A stretch of DNA of 64,000 bases from Planococcus shixiaomingii (GTDB lineage: Bacteria > Bacillota > Bacilli > Bacillales_A > Planococcaceae), in the NCBI RefSeq assembly GCF_030413615.1, contig NZ_CP129236.1, forward strand, positions 2,650,001-2,714,000, read 5' to 3'. This document shows positions 38,172 through 46,510 of the stretch, piece by piece. Under the pieces are notes generated by a model. It did no database searches. It saw only the letters and a program-made list of their open reading frames with translations, and was not told the origin of the DNA. Position 1 is the stretch's first letter; the number at the start of each line of letters is the position of its first letter. A program made the position numbers and the translations under genes.

Positions 38172-38182
38172 GCCGCTTCACC

Positions 38183-39043
38183 TCATTCAATCCATTTTTT
38201 TCGAGCCATTTGTTGAAACAAAACTTGTTGCAATCCATCTTCGATCGAAACGTGCATATAATGGATGCCATGCTTTCGGCATAAGGCCTCTAATCCTTTT
38301 TCATGCAAATCACGCTTTTCCTGATAACTGGCGTTCGCGTTAGGGGTCAAGGTGACATTGACGGCTTGACCGGTTTCTTCATCGATAAAACGAATATCGC
38401 CGGCATAACCGGGAGCCCGTTCTTCTTCTGCCGTAATATGAAGAAAACGGACATCGTGCGAGTATTTCGGAGCTTGCTTGAAGAATTGCTGCCAATCTTC
38501 TAGCGGCTCTAAGCCGTCCGATAAGATGAACAAGACGGTAGAGTCTTTCGAAGTATAAAAGCTCGCCATTTTGGCAAACGACAAAGCAGCCGGCTCCGGC
38601 AAATTCGAGATAAAGTGTTCAAACAATTTGCGAGCCGACTTCCCTTTTTTCCGAAAAGGTGCAACTTCTTTCTGCCCGGCAGAAATCGTCAATCGATCAT
38701 CACTCGACAGCACCATCATGCCAAGTGAAAAAGCGAGCTGTTTCGTGAACAGCCATTTTTTCTGCATCGATTTTGAGCTATCGATCAACAGATGGACCCG
38801 CATTTCCTGTTCGTCCAAAAAGCGTTTTATGTAAACTTTATCTGTACGAGCATAAACGTTCCAATCCACGTGGCGAACATCGTCTCCTGGATGGTACTCT
38901 CGGAAATCCGAAAAATCCAAGGAAGACCCAAACCGCATTGAACGATGCGAGCCTTTATGGTGACCACGGATTTTTGCTTTTGTCCCAATCGAAAAGCGGC
39001 TCAGGCGGCTGACCCAATCACCAGGCAATTGCAGCGAAGTCAT
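38183..39043 (-). CDS. DUF58 domain protein (MoxR-associated)
   Basis: 286 residues. The DUF58 signature is clear: GSSLDFSDFREYHPGDDVR then HVDWNVYARTDKVYIKRF about residues 40-75. The following region has a VWA-like fold (LLIDSSKSMQKKW). No membrane segment is present, unlike the DUF58 protein encoded at 55147-56301, so this one is likely cytosolic. DUF58 proteins almost always accompany MoxR ATPases and VWA proteins; their biochemical role is unproven. The start overlaps the moxR stop by four bases (ATGA). Confidence 0.9.
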   Translation of the reverse strand: MTSLQLPGDWVSRLSRFSIGTKAKIRGHHKGSHRSMRFGSSLDFSDFREYHPGDDVRHVDWNVYARTDKVYIKRFLDEQEMRVHLLIDSSKSMQKKWLFTKQLAFSLGMMVLSSDDRLTISAGQKEVAPFRKKGKSARKLFEHFISNLPEPAALSFAKMASFYTSKDSTVLFILSDGLEPLEDWQQFFKQAPKYSHDVRFLHITAEEERAPGYAGDIRFIDEETGQAVNVTLTPNANASYQEKRDLHEKGLEALCRKHGIHYMHVSIEDGLQQVLFQQMARKKWIE

Positions 39044-40032
39044 TTCAATACACCTTTTCCGGCATTTTTCACAATCAACTCGATCAAGTCATCGATGCTT
39101 TGCCCCGATGCTTCCCCTTCATAGTTCAGCAATAACCGATGCCGCAAAACCGGCTTTGCTACATGCTTTAAATCTCCTATCGAGACGTGAAAACGGCCTT
39201 CAATTAAAGCTTTGGCTTTTGCCAAGCGAATCAGACTTTGCAATCCCCGTGGCCCGCTGCCATATTGGACGAATTCTCGTATTTGGTCAAATTCACTATC
39301 AAGCGGATTGGTATTTTGCACAATATCGACTGCCACCATCAAGATATCTTCAGCAATCATGACTGATTTCGTCAGATTCTGCGCGTCAACGAGTTCATGA
39401 GCGGCCATTTTCTTTTCGAGTTCGATTGTCTCAGCCCCGGTCGTCCGTCTGCTGATTTCCGCCAATTCTGCACGATTCGGATAAGCTACTAAAATTTTGC
39501 AGAGAAAACGGTCCATTTGTGCTTCCGGCAATGGATAGGTTCCTTCCATTTCTATCGGATTTTGTGTTGCCAATACGAAAAATGGGCGAGCCATTGCTTT
39601 TGTTTCCCCTAGAATGGTCACTGTCTTTTCACCCATTGCTTCCAATAAGGCACTTTGCGTTTTTGGTGTTGCCCGGTTGATTTCATCTGCTAAAACCATC
39701 TGGTGGAAAATCGGGCCTTCTTTAAAAGAAAACTGTTGCCTGCCGTCTGCATCCCGTTCGATCAAACTCGTTCCGGTAATGTCAGACGGCATTAAGTCAG
39801 GAGTAAATTGAATGCGCGAAAACGATAAATCCAACACTTCGGAAATAGTTCGGATCAACATCGTTTTCCCAAGTCCCGGCAGTCCTTCAAGCAGAGCATG
39901 GCCGTCCGCTAAAATGGCATACAGTGAAAATTCAACCGCTTCTTCCTGGCCGACGATAAAGCGGCCGATTTCATCACGTACTTCCTGAAGCCGATTGCTC
40001 ATTTCTGTAAATTGATTTGGTGTCAATGTCAT
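39040..40032 (-). CDS. MoxR-family AAA+ ATPase (VWA cluster)
   Basis: 330 residues. Walker A LEGLPGLGKT about residue 49, Walker B LADEINRATPKTQSALLEAM about residue 115, sensor 1 FVLATQNP about residue 150, and the GxYPLPEAQMDRF loop are all intact. The C-terminal AAA lid follows. MoxR ATPases work as chaperone-like remodelers with VWA partners to mature or insert metals into client proteins. Here the partners are the next three downstream genes. GCAGGGAAAAC precedes the ATG. A paralogue lies at 56302-57237. Confidence 0.92.
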   Translation of the reverse strand: MTLTPNQFTEMSNRLQEVRDEIGRFIVGQEEAVEFSLYAILADGHALLEGLPGLGKTMLIRTISEVLDLSFSRIQFTPDLMPSDITGTSLIERDADGRQQFSFKEGPIFHQMVLADEINRATPKTQSALLEAMGEKTVTILGETKAMARPFFVLATQNPIEMEGTYPLPEAQMDRFLCKILVAYPNRAELAEISRRTTGAETIELEKKMAAHELVDAQNLTKSVMIAEDILMVAVDIVQNTNPLDSEFDQIREFVQYGSGPRGLQSLIRLAKAKALIEGRFHVSIGDLKHVAKPVLRHRLLLNYEGEASGQSIDDLIELIVKNAGKGVLK

Positions 40033-40046
40033 GTTTTCCCTGCTTT

Positions 40047-41516
40047 CTATTTTTCGGATTCGAGTGAAGCAAAATATTGTTCTACGACTTTTTGCAAGTC
40101 AGGCGGCAACTGCATTCCATCGGCGCTCGAGAAGTAAGATTCCGAATAATCACCGACTACATCTGAATACGGACGGGCCGCTCCTTTTTCAACCGGCACC
40201 GCGCCTCGTTGTTCGCCTGCAGCTTCGCCTTCCCCAAGTTCTCCGCTGTCTACAGCTTGTTCGCCTGTGCCGCCGATCCTAGAAGGAACCGTCAAGAGCT
40301 CGCGGTTGCCTTGACCACTGCCGCCTTTTAATCCCCCTTGTCCTTGTCCCTGGCCTTGTCCTTGTCCCTGGCCTTGGCCTTGTCCTTGTCCCTGGCCTTG
40401 GCCTTGGCCTTGTCCTTGTCCCTGGCCTTGTCCTTGGCCTTGGCCCTGGCCTTGTCCTTGGCCTTGGCCCTGGCCTTGTCCTTGTTTCTGGCCTTGGCCT
40501 TGTCCCTGACCTTGTCCTTTGCCTTGCTGAGCTTCGTTATTGCCTTGGCCTTGATTTTCGCCCGACCCTTCACCACTTGGACTTTCGGCACCTTGTTCAG
40601 CATTTGATTCTGACGAAGTACCGGAAGCCCCATTGCTTCCTGTTGCTGAAGAACCGGAGCCCTCTGCAGAAGCCGAAGGATTGCTATTGGCTATCGTTTG
40701 CTGGAGCGGGAATGGCACCGGTTTACCCATATTGCTTAGAGCCGTTTGGGTTTTTCCAGCTTGTTCGGCCAATTGTGCAGAAGCATTTTCTAATTCCTTT
40801 TTCAAAGTTTCTTGAGCTTTTTCACTGGCCAGCTGCTGCTTTTGCAAATTTAGCTCTTTTTGTTTTTTTACTACTTCCTTCAATGCCTGTTCGGCTGTTT
40901 CGCTTTTCTTAACGGTTTGCTCAAGCTCCTGCAATTCCTTTTTCACTCGGTCAACAGTCGCTTTGTCTTTCGCTTTTGCAACTTTTTCTGCAATTTCTGC
41001 AATTAATTCCTTTTCTTCTTCTACTTCCTTCGCTTGTTGTTGCAGCGTTCCTGGAAAAACAAGCAATCCGACAAGCAATACCGCACCGATTAAGGTACCT
41101 GCCAGCCATTTGCCCATCAGCCATTTTTTCGGTTCTTTCTTATATAACTGAAAACTGAGCGGAATGATTTCTTCCGTTTTATGCGTCAGGGCTTTTGTTA
41201 AATCGTTAACTTCAGCAATTTGCCAAACGGTCAAAAGCTGATTGTGCGGTGTGTATCGATCGAGCACATGAACTGCCTGCTCACGTTTAGGCATCGTGTA
41301 AAGTGCCAATCCAAGCCAGAGAGCCAAGAACAGGCCGGCAGCCCCATATGAATAAAATCCATAATAAGGAAGGATGAACAGCCGTGATAATGCTAATACT
41401 AAAATAGCAGCAGCCAAACCGATAAAAAGGGACTGTTGAAACGCTTTGACAATATGCAGCAATTTTAAATGCCTGCTGGTTTTCTTAATGTATTTTTCAA
41501 TTTCCCGGCTGTTCAT
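40047..41516 (-). CDS. Membrane coiled-coil protein with a Gly-Gln repeat tract
   Basis: 489 residues, unrecognised family. Two helices about residues 24-68 and one about 135-155 are followed by a long Lys/Glu/Gln coiled coil (about 160-260) and a Ser/Gly-rich linker. A near-perfect Gly-Gln alternation follows (about 330-395). A conserved-looking C-terminal segment ends in GDYSESYFSSADGMQLPP and a helix. The C-terminal YSESYF region may be the functional contact site, for example for the VWA or MoxR proteins. AAGGAGGG sets the ATG. Fourth gene from the front of the cluster, between the ABC permease and moxR. Confidence 0.82.
   Translation of the reverse strand: MNSREIEKYIKKTSRHLKLLHIVKAFQQSLFIGLAAAILVLALSRLFILPYYGFYSYGAAGLFLALWLGLALYTMPKREQAVHVLDRYTPHNQLLTVWQIAEVNDLTKALTHKTEEIIPLSFQLYKKEPKKWLMGKWLAGTLIGAVLLVGLLVFPGTLQQQAKEVEEEKELIAEIAEKVAKAKDKATVDRVKKELQELEQTVKKSETAEQALKEVVKKQKELNLQKQQLASEKAQETLKKELENASAQLAEQAGKTQTALSNMGKPVPFPLQQTIANSNPSASAEGSGSSATGSNGASGTSSESNAEQGAESPSGEGSGENQGQGNNEAQQGKGQGQGQGQGQKQGQGQGQGQGQGQGQGQGQGQGQGQGQGQGQGQGQGQGQGQGQGQGQGQGGLKGGSGQGNRELLTVPSRIGGTGEQAVDSGELGEGEAAGEQRGAVPVEKGAARPYSDVVGDYSESYFSSADGMQLPPDLQKVVEQYFASLESEK
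40336..40526. repeat. Tandem hexanucleotide-type repeat encoding Gly-Gln
   Basis: About 190 bases of CCTTGT/CCTTGG/CCCTGG units (plus strand) inside the coiled-coil gene, encoding alternating Gln and Gly with single GK and QK interruptions. The unit preserves frame, so length changes would alter only the linker. Confidence 0.9.
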
Positions 41517-41527
41517 AAAAACCCTCC

Positions 41528-42370
41528 TTATTTGTATTTATTCATATTTACCCGCAGCCGTTTGACGGCTACAAAAAGCGCTCCTGCCGCCAATAATGCA
41601 TAGACGACCGAATAGCCTGCCCATAATGGCAACGGCACCAGCGTCATAGCCTGAAGTTCGTCAGCATATGAAGGCTGCAGCAGTGTAAACAGCACGACTG
41701 CCGGGTTTATGCTGGCCCAAAAATGAGTTAATGGAGAAAAGGCTGCGGCTGTCATGTTCATCTGTGAAATCTGCATGGAAATAATCATGAAAAACCCGGT
41801 AACCGCTACTAAAAAAATCATGGCGCCATACGTAACTATTATGGCAACGATCGTTTTTCGAATCAGCGTTGAGAACATGACACCTAAGCTGCCGATAGTC
41901 AATAACGTTAAAAAGTAAAACAAGAAGATAGCCAATAACTGACTCGGTGAAACCCCACCGTATAAAAAAACCAAGCTGTAGATGGGCAGTCCCGAAACAA
42001 TCATCAATAGCAAGAACGCTATGGATGACGTCATTTTCCCGAAAATGATTTGGAACGATGATTGTGACGTTGTCAGCAGAATATTCAACGTCTGCTTTTC
42101 CCGCTCTGTACTGATTGTTCCTGCGGTAAGAGCAGGTGTGATAAAGACAATCAGCCCCAACTGGATATACGTCATCATGGTAAACAGCATAAAACTCTCA
42201 TCTGGCCGGAAATAGCCGCTGCCGCTAAACGAGGTCGTCAATAAGATAAAACCGAAAACAAAAATACTCATCGCAAGCAAATAAAACAGAATGCCCGTAA
42301 AGCTCTTCATACTGCGGAAACGCAGCTTAATTTCTTTGACCAGCACCGGATTAGCCAAGAGCGTTTTCAT
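41528..42370 (-). CDS. ABC-2 type transporter permease
   Basis: 280 residues with six hydrophobic segments. It opens LLANPVLVKEIKLRFRSMK, the cytoplasmic entry typical of the ABC-2 permease family, and contains AGTISTEREKQTLNILLTT about residue 84, the characteristic ABC-2 motif. GldF-like permeases share this shape. The start overlaps the ATPase stop by four bases. Its exported substrate, if any, is unknown. In this cluster it may serve assembly or energising of the secreted 786-residue protein. Confidence 0.88.
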   Translation of the reverse strand: MKTLLANPVLVKEIKLRFRSMKSFTGILFYLLAMSIFVFGFILLTTSFSGSGYFRPDESFMLFTMMTYIQLGLIVFITPALTAGTISTEREKQTLNILLTTSQSSFQIIFGKMTSSIAFLLLMIVSGLPIYSLVFLYGGVSPSQLLAIFLFYFLTLLTIGSLGVMFSTLIRKTIVAIIVTYGAMIFLVAVTGFFMIISMQISQMNMTAAAFSPLTHFWASINPAVVLFTLLQPSYADELQAMTLVPLPLWAGYSVVYALLAAGALFVAVKRLRVNMNKYK

Positions 42371-43302
42371 CCTACATCCGCTCCTTTCGTAATGGCCATG
42401 AAGACATCTTCCAAATCAGTTTCTTCCTCGGCGAAAGACAAAATCGGCAGATGGTTTGCAACCGCTTTTTGCAATAGTTTCATCTGGTCTTCCTCGGATC
42501 CACGATACAAAAACTGGACAAGCTGCTTATCTGGCGATTCTACGATTTTAGATATAAAAGGATCATTTTCAAAAAACAAAACAGCTTCTTTAATCGGACC
42601 TGCTATTTTCACACGTAGCACCTTCTCACTTTGCAATTGCGCTTGAATATCTGCCACCGAACCTTGAGCAATCAATTCTCCCGCATCGATGACGCCAATA
42701 GTGTCGCACATTTCTGCAAGTTCAGGCAGGATGTGCGAAGAAATTAAAATCGTCTTGCCCATCGCTTTCAATTCTTTTAAAATATCACGCATTTCCACCC
42801 GGGCTCTTGGATCGAGGCCAGAAGCCGGTTCATCCAAAATAAGGATTTTTGGATCATGGATCAATGCACGCGCAAGGCAAAGGCGTTGCTTCATCCCGCG
42901 AGACAACAAGTCGACGTATTCATAGCGCTTATGCTCCAAATTGACAAGTTCCAGCAATTTCGGAATCAGGGCTTCACGTTCTTTCGGTTTCAAGCCATAG
43001 CTGGCGCCGTAAAAATCCAAGTATTCGTCCGCTTTCAATTGGTCATAAACCCCGAAGAAATCTGGCATATAGCCAATTTGTTTTCTTACCTCATGCGCAT
43101 GTTTTGTTACGCTCAACCCATTCACAAAAGCATCACCTGAAGTTGGCTGAAGAAGTGTGGCCAATATGGAAAAGGTCGTGGATTTTCCTGCGCCATTGGC
43201 TCCGACAAACCCGAAAACGGTGCCGTCTTCCACTGTCAAATCTAAATTTTTCAACGCATAAAAAGATCCGTATTTTTTTGTTAACCCCACTATTTCAATC
43301 AT
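42367..43302 (-). CDS. ABC transporter ATP-binding protein
   Basis: 311 residues, CcmA/GldA-like subfamily. Walker A GANGAGKST about residue 37, Q-loop YMPDFFGVYDQL, signature LSRGMKQRL (Arg replaces the second Gly), Walker B LILDEPASGLDP about residue 150, H-loop ISSHILPE. A C-terminal extension of about 90 residues carries KVLRVKIAGP. It works with the permease at 41528-42370. The start overlaps the stop of the upstream large membrane protein by four bases. Confidence 0.92.
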   Translation of the reverse strand: MIEIVGLTKKYGSFYALKNLDLTVEDGTVFGFVGANGAGKSTTFSILATLLQPTSGDAFVNGLSVTKHAHEVRKQIGYMPDFFGVYDQLKADEYLDFYGASYGLKPKEREALIPKLLELVNLEHKRYEYVDLLSRGMKQRLCLARALIHDPKILILDEPASGLDPRARVEMRDILKELKAMGKTILISSHILPELAEMCDTIGVIDAGELIAQGSVADIQAQLQSEKVLRVKIAGPIKEAVLFFENDPFISKIVESPDKQLVQFLYRGSEEDQMKLLQKAVANHLPILSFAEEETDLEDVFMAITKGADVG

Positions 43303-45659
43303 GGCGCGACCACTCCTTTCAACTTAAGTTTTGGCAAAGTAACTTCTGGCGGGCTGGAGGCGGATGCATTGACTTGAAGTGAAAACTTGATAATGCCTTC
43401 CGGTGAAATATATTGTTCAACTTGTTTATCGAACGTTTCACCGCTGCCTAAAATTTCTTCGTATTTACTGGTTTCAGCATTCCATATGGAAATTGGTACA
43501 CTTTGATTAGACAAATTAATTTTCAATTCTTCCCATTTAGCTTGCTTTAAATCAATCGCATCTACCACTTTGTATGAAATCTCATAGTCTCCGTTATCAA
43601 AATAATAAAAATAGGGATCATCAGCAATGTTTTCGAAATAACCTTGCTGATTGACACTGGACACTTCCATATTGAACGTATTGGCATCGAGGGTGATGTC
43701 TCCGCTTAACACGGTTTTCGGTTTAAAACTTTGGGCAATCAAGTGAAGAGATGATACTGAAGCCCGTTGTTCTTCAAGCGATACCGGAACGATGGCATCT
43801 TTCGTGTAGCCGACAACATATGGTGTTTTGCCGCTCTGTTCCAGAATATTATAAGAAAATGCAACGAGTGATTGTCTTCTTGCCTGACCTAACGCTTTCG
43901 CATCTTTAATCGGTTGATACGCAAATGATTGGCCGACAGCACTTGCAGGAGCTAAAATGTCCGATTTGACGGTTTCATCCACTTGAACTTTCTGGCCCGG
44001 ATTTAAATTTCCTAATGCCATCATTCGGCTTCCTGTCCAAATCGATACATCTTCTATTGCAAACGGAAAGTTGTTCGTGATCGTCCCTGTTATTTTTCGG
44101 TTAGCCACATTTAATTGGATATCAAAATTCCCGCTATTTTCGATATAGGATTCACCTGTTATTGATGAAACCGACCAATAGCGCATATCACGTAAAGTTA
44201 GGCTATTCCCCTCAACTTGTCTTTCTAACATTGCAGACTGGTGGGGAATTTCCTCTGACATTTGCATTTTCATATGGTAGCTCATTGTAGTAGAAGCAGG
44301 AGCTGTAAACTGATAATTGCCGCCGCGGTTCGATAACAATGAATTGATGTAATACCCATTCAACCCATTGTTTGCATTCGCTTCAAAAAAACCGGTTTGC
44401 TGGATTTGCGCATTGCCGATGCGGTCTTTAGCACCAAGTGCAAAAAGTCCGATAGATGTGAGAATTGCTACTGCTGGAATGACGAACCATGCATATTCCC
44501 GCTTGTCCTTTTTCTTTAAAATGATATAAAGCACCGGAATGATCAATAAAATATAAATGATGATAATGCCCATAATCAATGTTTTGGAAACAGCAAAGCT
44601 TTCAAACAGCTCGTTAACAGAGCCAACTTCATAAGACATGGTTTCTAACAAAGATTCACCATGCATATTGTAATTGAGATTAGTAGTAGTTTGGAAAAAG
44701 CTGCTCATTAATTTAGGATACCCTTTTTGGGTTGAAACAATTTCATCTCCCAAAGAAAAACTCGCTTGCGTTAATGTTCCAGAACCTACTTGCTGGCTGG
44801 CTGCCAACACTTGCCCTTTTTCTTCAAGCAGGATTTTTGCGCCTTTCTTTGCAACTGCATCAAATGCCGGAACTTTGCCTTCCAAGCCCGGTACTGCAAT
44901 TTCTGTTGCATCGCCTAATTCCAAAGGCAAAAATTCGCTTAAATTGCCAAGTTCAGCCGATATATTCCCTGTCGAGCCGACCACCACATTGCCGCCTTGC
45001 TGGACCCATTGAAGAACAGCTTGTTGAACATTGTCGGGCAAATCGCTATAAGCATATTCATCAATTATCAAATAGTCGACAATTTCCCAAGCTACAGCTT
45101 CTGATGGCAGCATGAATTGATTCATCTGGTTAAGATGGAACAGTTCTATTCCTTCGCTTTTGGGTACAGAAATTTGTTTTAGATGCTGCAGCCGATCAGA
45201 ATTGGAAGTCAAACTGGCTATAAACAAAGACATTGGTGAATAGAAAGCAGGCTTTAGCGTCTTCGCTCCAGCAAATTTGACAGATTTTCCATCTTCCCAT
45301 CCGCCCTCGAACAAGAAAATATTTTGACTGCCTGAGCCTGCCATGTAAGACATATCCGATATGCCCGATGAAGCTATTTGGAGAGTTTTCGTTTCTCCAC
45401 TAGCTAGTTCTATTGGCACAGCCAATCCGGCACCTAATGAATAGCCTTCGGTATAGCTCAGCACAAGATCACCTGAAAAGGCCGTGCCGTTGTTGGTCAA
45501 TGTAAATTGAATTGGCAAACCGTCTTCGTACTTCACTTTGTTTTGCAGCCCAGCACTGGCATCAACGGTTATATTCGGAGCAGCAAGCGAACCTTGCGGC
45601 AAGAAAAATAATCCGAATAAAATCGCGCTTGCCACGATGGCCAACAAGCGTTTATACAT
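43299..45659 (-). CDS. Large secreted/membrane protein, head of the VWA-MoxR-ABC cluster
   Basis: 786 residues from the ATG at 45659 (AAAGGGGGA upstream). A classic signal peptide (MYKRLLAIVASAILFGLFF, cut near LAAP) precedes a beta-sandwich. A GATase1-like segment spans about 175-330 (DYLIIDEYAYSDLPDN, WVQQGGNVVVGSTGN). Two adjacent membrane helices lie about 390-450 (IMGIIIIYILLIIPVLYIIL), and a second large beta-rich extracytoplasmic region follows. The layout recalls the big membrane partner in GldFG-like ABC systems, but I recognise no characterised family. First gene of the eight-gene run; its promoter should lie in 45660-45730. Confidence 0.82.
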   Translation of the reverse strand: MYKRLLAIVASAILFGLFFLPQGSLAAPNITVDASAGLQNKVKYEDGLPIQFTLTNNGTAFSGDLVLSYTEGYSLGAGLAVPIELASGETKTLQIASSGISDMSYMAGSGSQNIFLFEGGWEDGKSVKFAGAKTLKPAFYSPMSLFIASLTSNSDRLQHLKQISVPKSEGIELFHLNQMNQFMLPSEAVAWEIVDYLIIDEYAYSDLPDNVQQAVLQWVQQGGNVVVGSTGNISAELGNLSEFLPLELGDATEIAVPGLEGKVPAFDAVAKKGAKILLEEKGQVLAASQQVGSGTLTQASFSLGDEIVSTQKGYPKLMSSFFQTTTNLNYNMHGESLLETMSYEVGSVNELFESFAVSKTLIMGIIIIYILLIIPVLYIILKKKDKREYAWFVIPAVAILTSIGLFALGAKDRIGNAQIQQTGFFEANANNGLNGYYINSLLSNRGGNYQFTAPASTTMSYHMKMQMSEEIPHQSAMLERQVEGNSLTLRDMRYWSVSSITGESYIENSGNFDIQLNVANRKITGTITNNFPFAIEDVSIWTGSRMMALGNLNPGQKVQVDETVKSDILAPASAVGQSFAYQPIKDAKALGQARRQSLVAFSYNILEQSGKTPYVVGYTKDAIVPVSLEEQRASVSSLHLIAQSFKPKTVLSGDITLDANTFNMEVSSVNQQGYFENIADDPYFYYFDNGDYEISYKVVDAIDLKQAKWEELKINLSNQSVPISIWNAETSKYEEILGSGETFDKQVEQYISPEGIIKFSLQVNASASSPPEVTLPKLKLKGVVAP

Positions 45660-45730
45660 AAATGAATCCCCCTTTTTCTTGTCTCTATTAATTAGTACGT
45701 TGCAACTGACAAATAGTTCCTTATTCACAG

Positions 45731-45766
45731 AAAAAAAAGTTAACTGCAATTGGCAGTTAACTTTTT
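45731..45766. terminator. Hairpin duplicating the dapL terminator, left edge of element copy 2
   Basis: A8, then GTTAACTGC, loop AATTG, GCAGTTAAC and T5. The stem is identical to that at 46403-46438; only the loop differs (ACCTG there). Confidence 0.75.
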
Positions 45767-46410
45767 CAGACTGTCGACAAAGCCTAAGATTGATGGATAG
45801 AGGTGCAACTAACTAACCTGGCTGGACACTTCGCTTTCCGTGGGCTTGGCTTCAGCCTCTTCGTCACTGAAAAGACTGTTGCTCCTGCATTGCTCCTGCG
45901 CAAGCTCATCGCAGACAAAACCGCCGCTGCGCTGGCTTCGTCGCAAAGACTTGGCCTCAAAACTTTCGGCCAATGTCTTGCCTGCGGGGTCTTCCGCTCA
46001 AGTCGCTGCGCTGCTCCCACAGGAGTCTCCGTGTCCGGCCCAGTTGGGCTTCTTTCTCAAATCAGAGCGAATGGTTCCATTCAAGTGCCGTAATCCAGCA
46101 AAAACTAGCACAAGACACTTTATATTTACTTCTTGCTTCAAGAACCGGAGCGCAAGGCGGCGAGCAAGTTGGGCGAAGGTAGTTCGACCAACTTGTTTGC
46201 GACGAAGCAGCGAAGCGATGCAGGAGCAACGGTTTTTAGGCGGGACAGCGAAGTGCCGAAATCCACTCGGGACGCTAGGACCGAGTTAGTTCGGCGCGAG
46301 CCCGCGGAAAGCGTCCGCCTGGAGCGAGGGGCTGGCATCATTGCGATAAAGCATGGATAGTCATTCCTTGAGAAAGATAAACAGTCTGTTGTCTACAACC
46401 TCAAAAAAAG
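45761..46410. repeat. MITE-like long imperfect palindrome, copy 2
   Basis: It fills the 850-base gene-free gap upstream of the VWA cluster. Terminal inverted repeats (45761-45782 against the complement of 46386-46410) share TTTTT, AG and GTCGACAA/GTAGACAA. Internal arms: 45878-45894 pairs with 46214-46230 at 16 of 17 bases, and 45832-45848 pairs with 46298-46313. The right end carries the 36-base block and hairpin core shared with copy 1. Open frames inside (for example 45840-46289) look like by-products of the palindrome. No transposase is visible, so the element appears non-autonomous or decayed. Confidence 0.65.
46255..46295. repeat. Conserved compound hairpin core, copy 2
   Basis: GCCGAA-ATCC-ACTCGG, apical loop, CCGAGT-TAG-TTCGGC: same stems and internal loop as 12986-13025 with a different apical loop sequence. 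Confidence 0.7.
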
Positions 46411-46438
46411 TTAACTGCACCTGGCAGTTAACTTTTTT
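46403..46438 (-). terminator. Terminator of the dapH-dapL operon
   Basis: GTTAACTGC and GCAGTTAAC form a perfect stem with A7 and T6 flanks, so it is symmetric. It lies 73 bases after the dapL stop. Confidence 0.85.
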
Positions 46439-46510
46439 GCATACCTATTTACTTGTTATTAATTAACGGGAAGGGAACCCGCTCATTTCCCGCGGCTTTA
46501 ACCGATGTTA

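Noticed and set aside
40338..40633. Long Leu/Ala/Ser or Lys/Ala/Arg-rich frames over the Gly-Gln tract
   Set aside because: They are other-frame readings of the six-base repeat of the coiled-coil gene, which stays open in every frame.
45840..46289. 149-codon plus-strand frame and several overlapping frames on both strands in the 45.8-46.4 kb gap
   Set aside because: They lie on the arms of a palindromic repeat, have no ribosome site or recognisable domain, and mutually overlap; they look like by-products of GC-rich inverted repeats.
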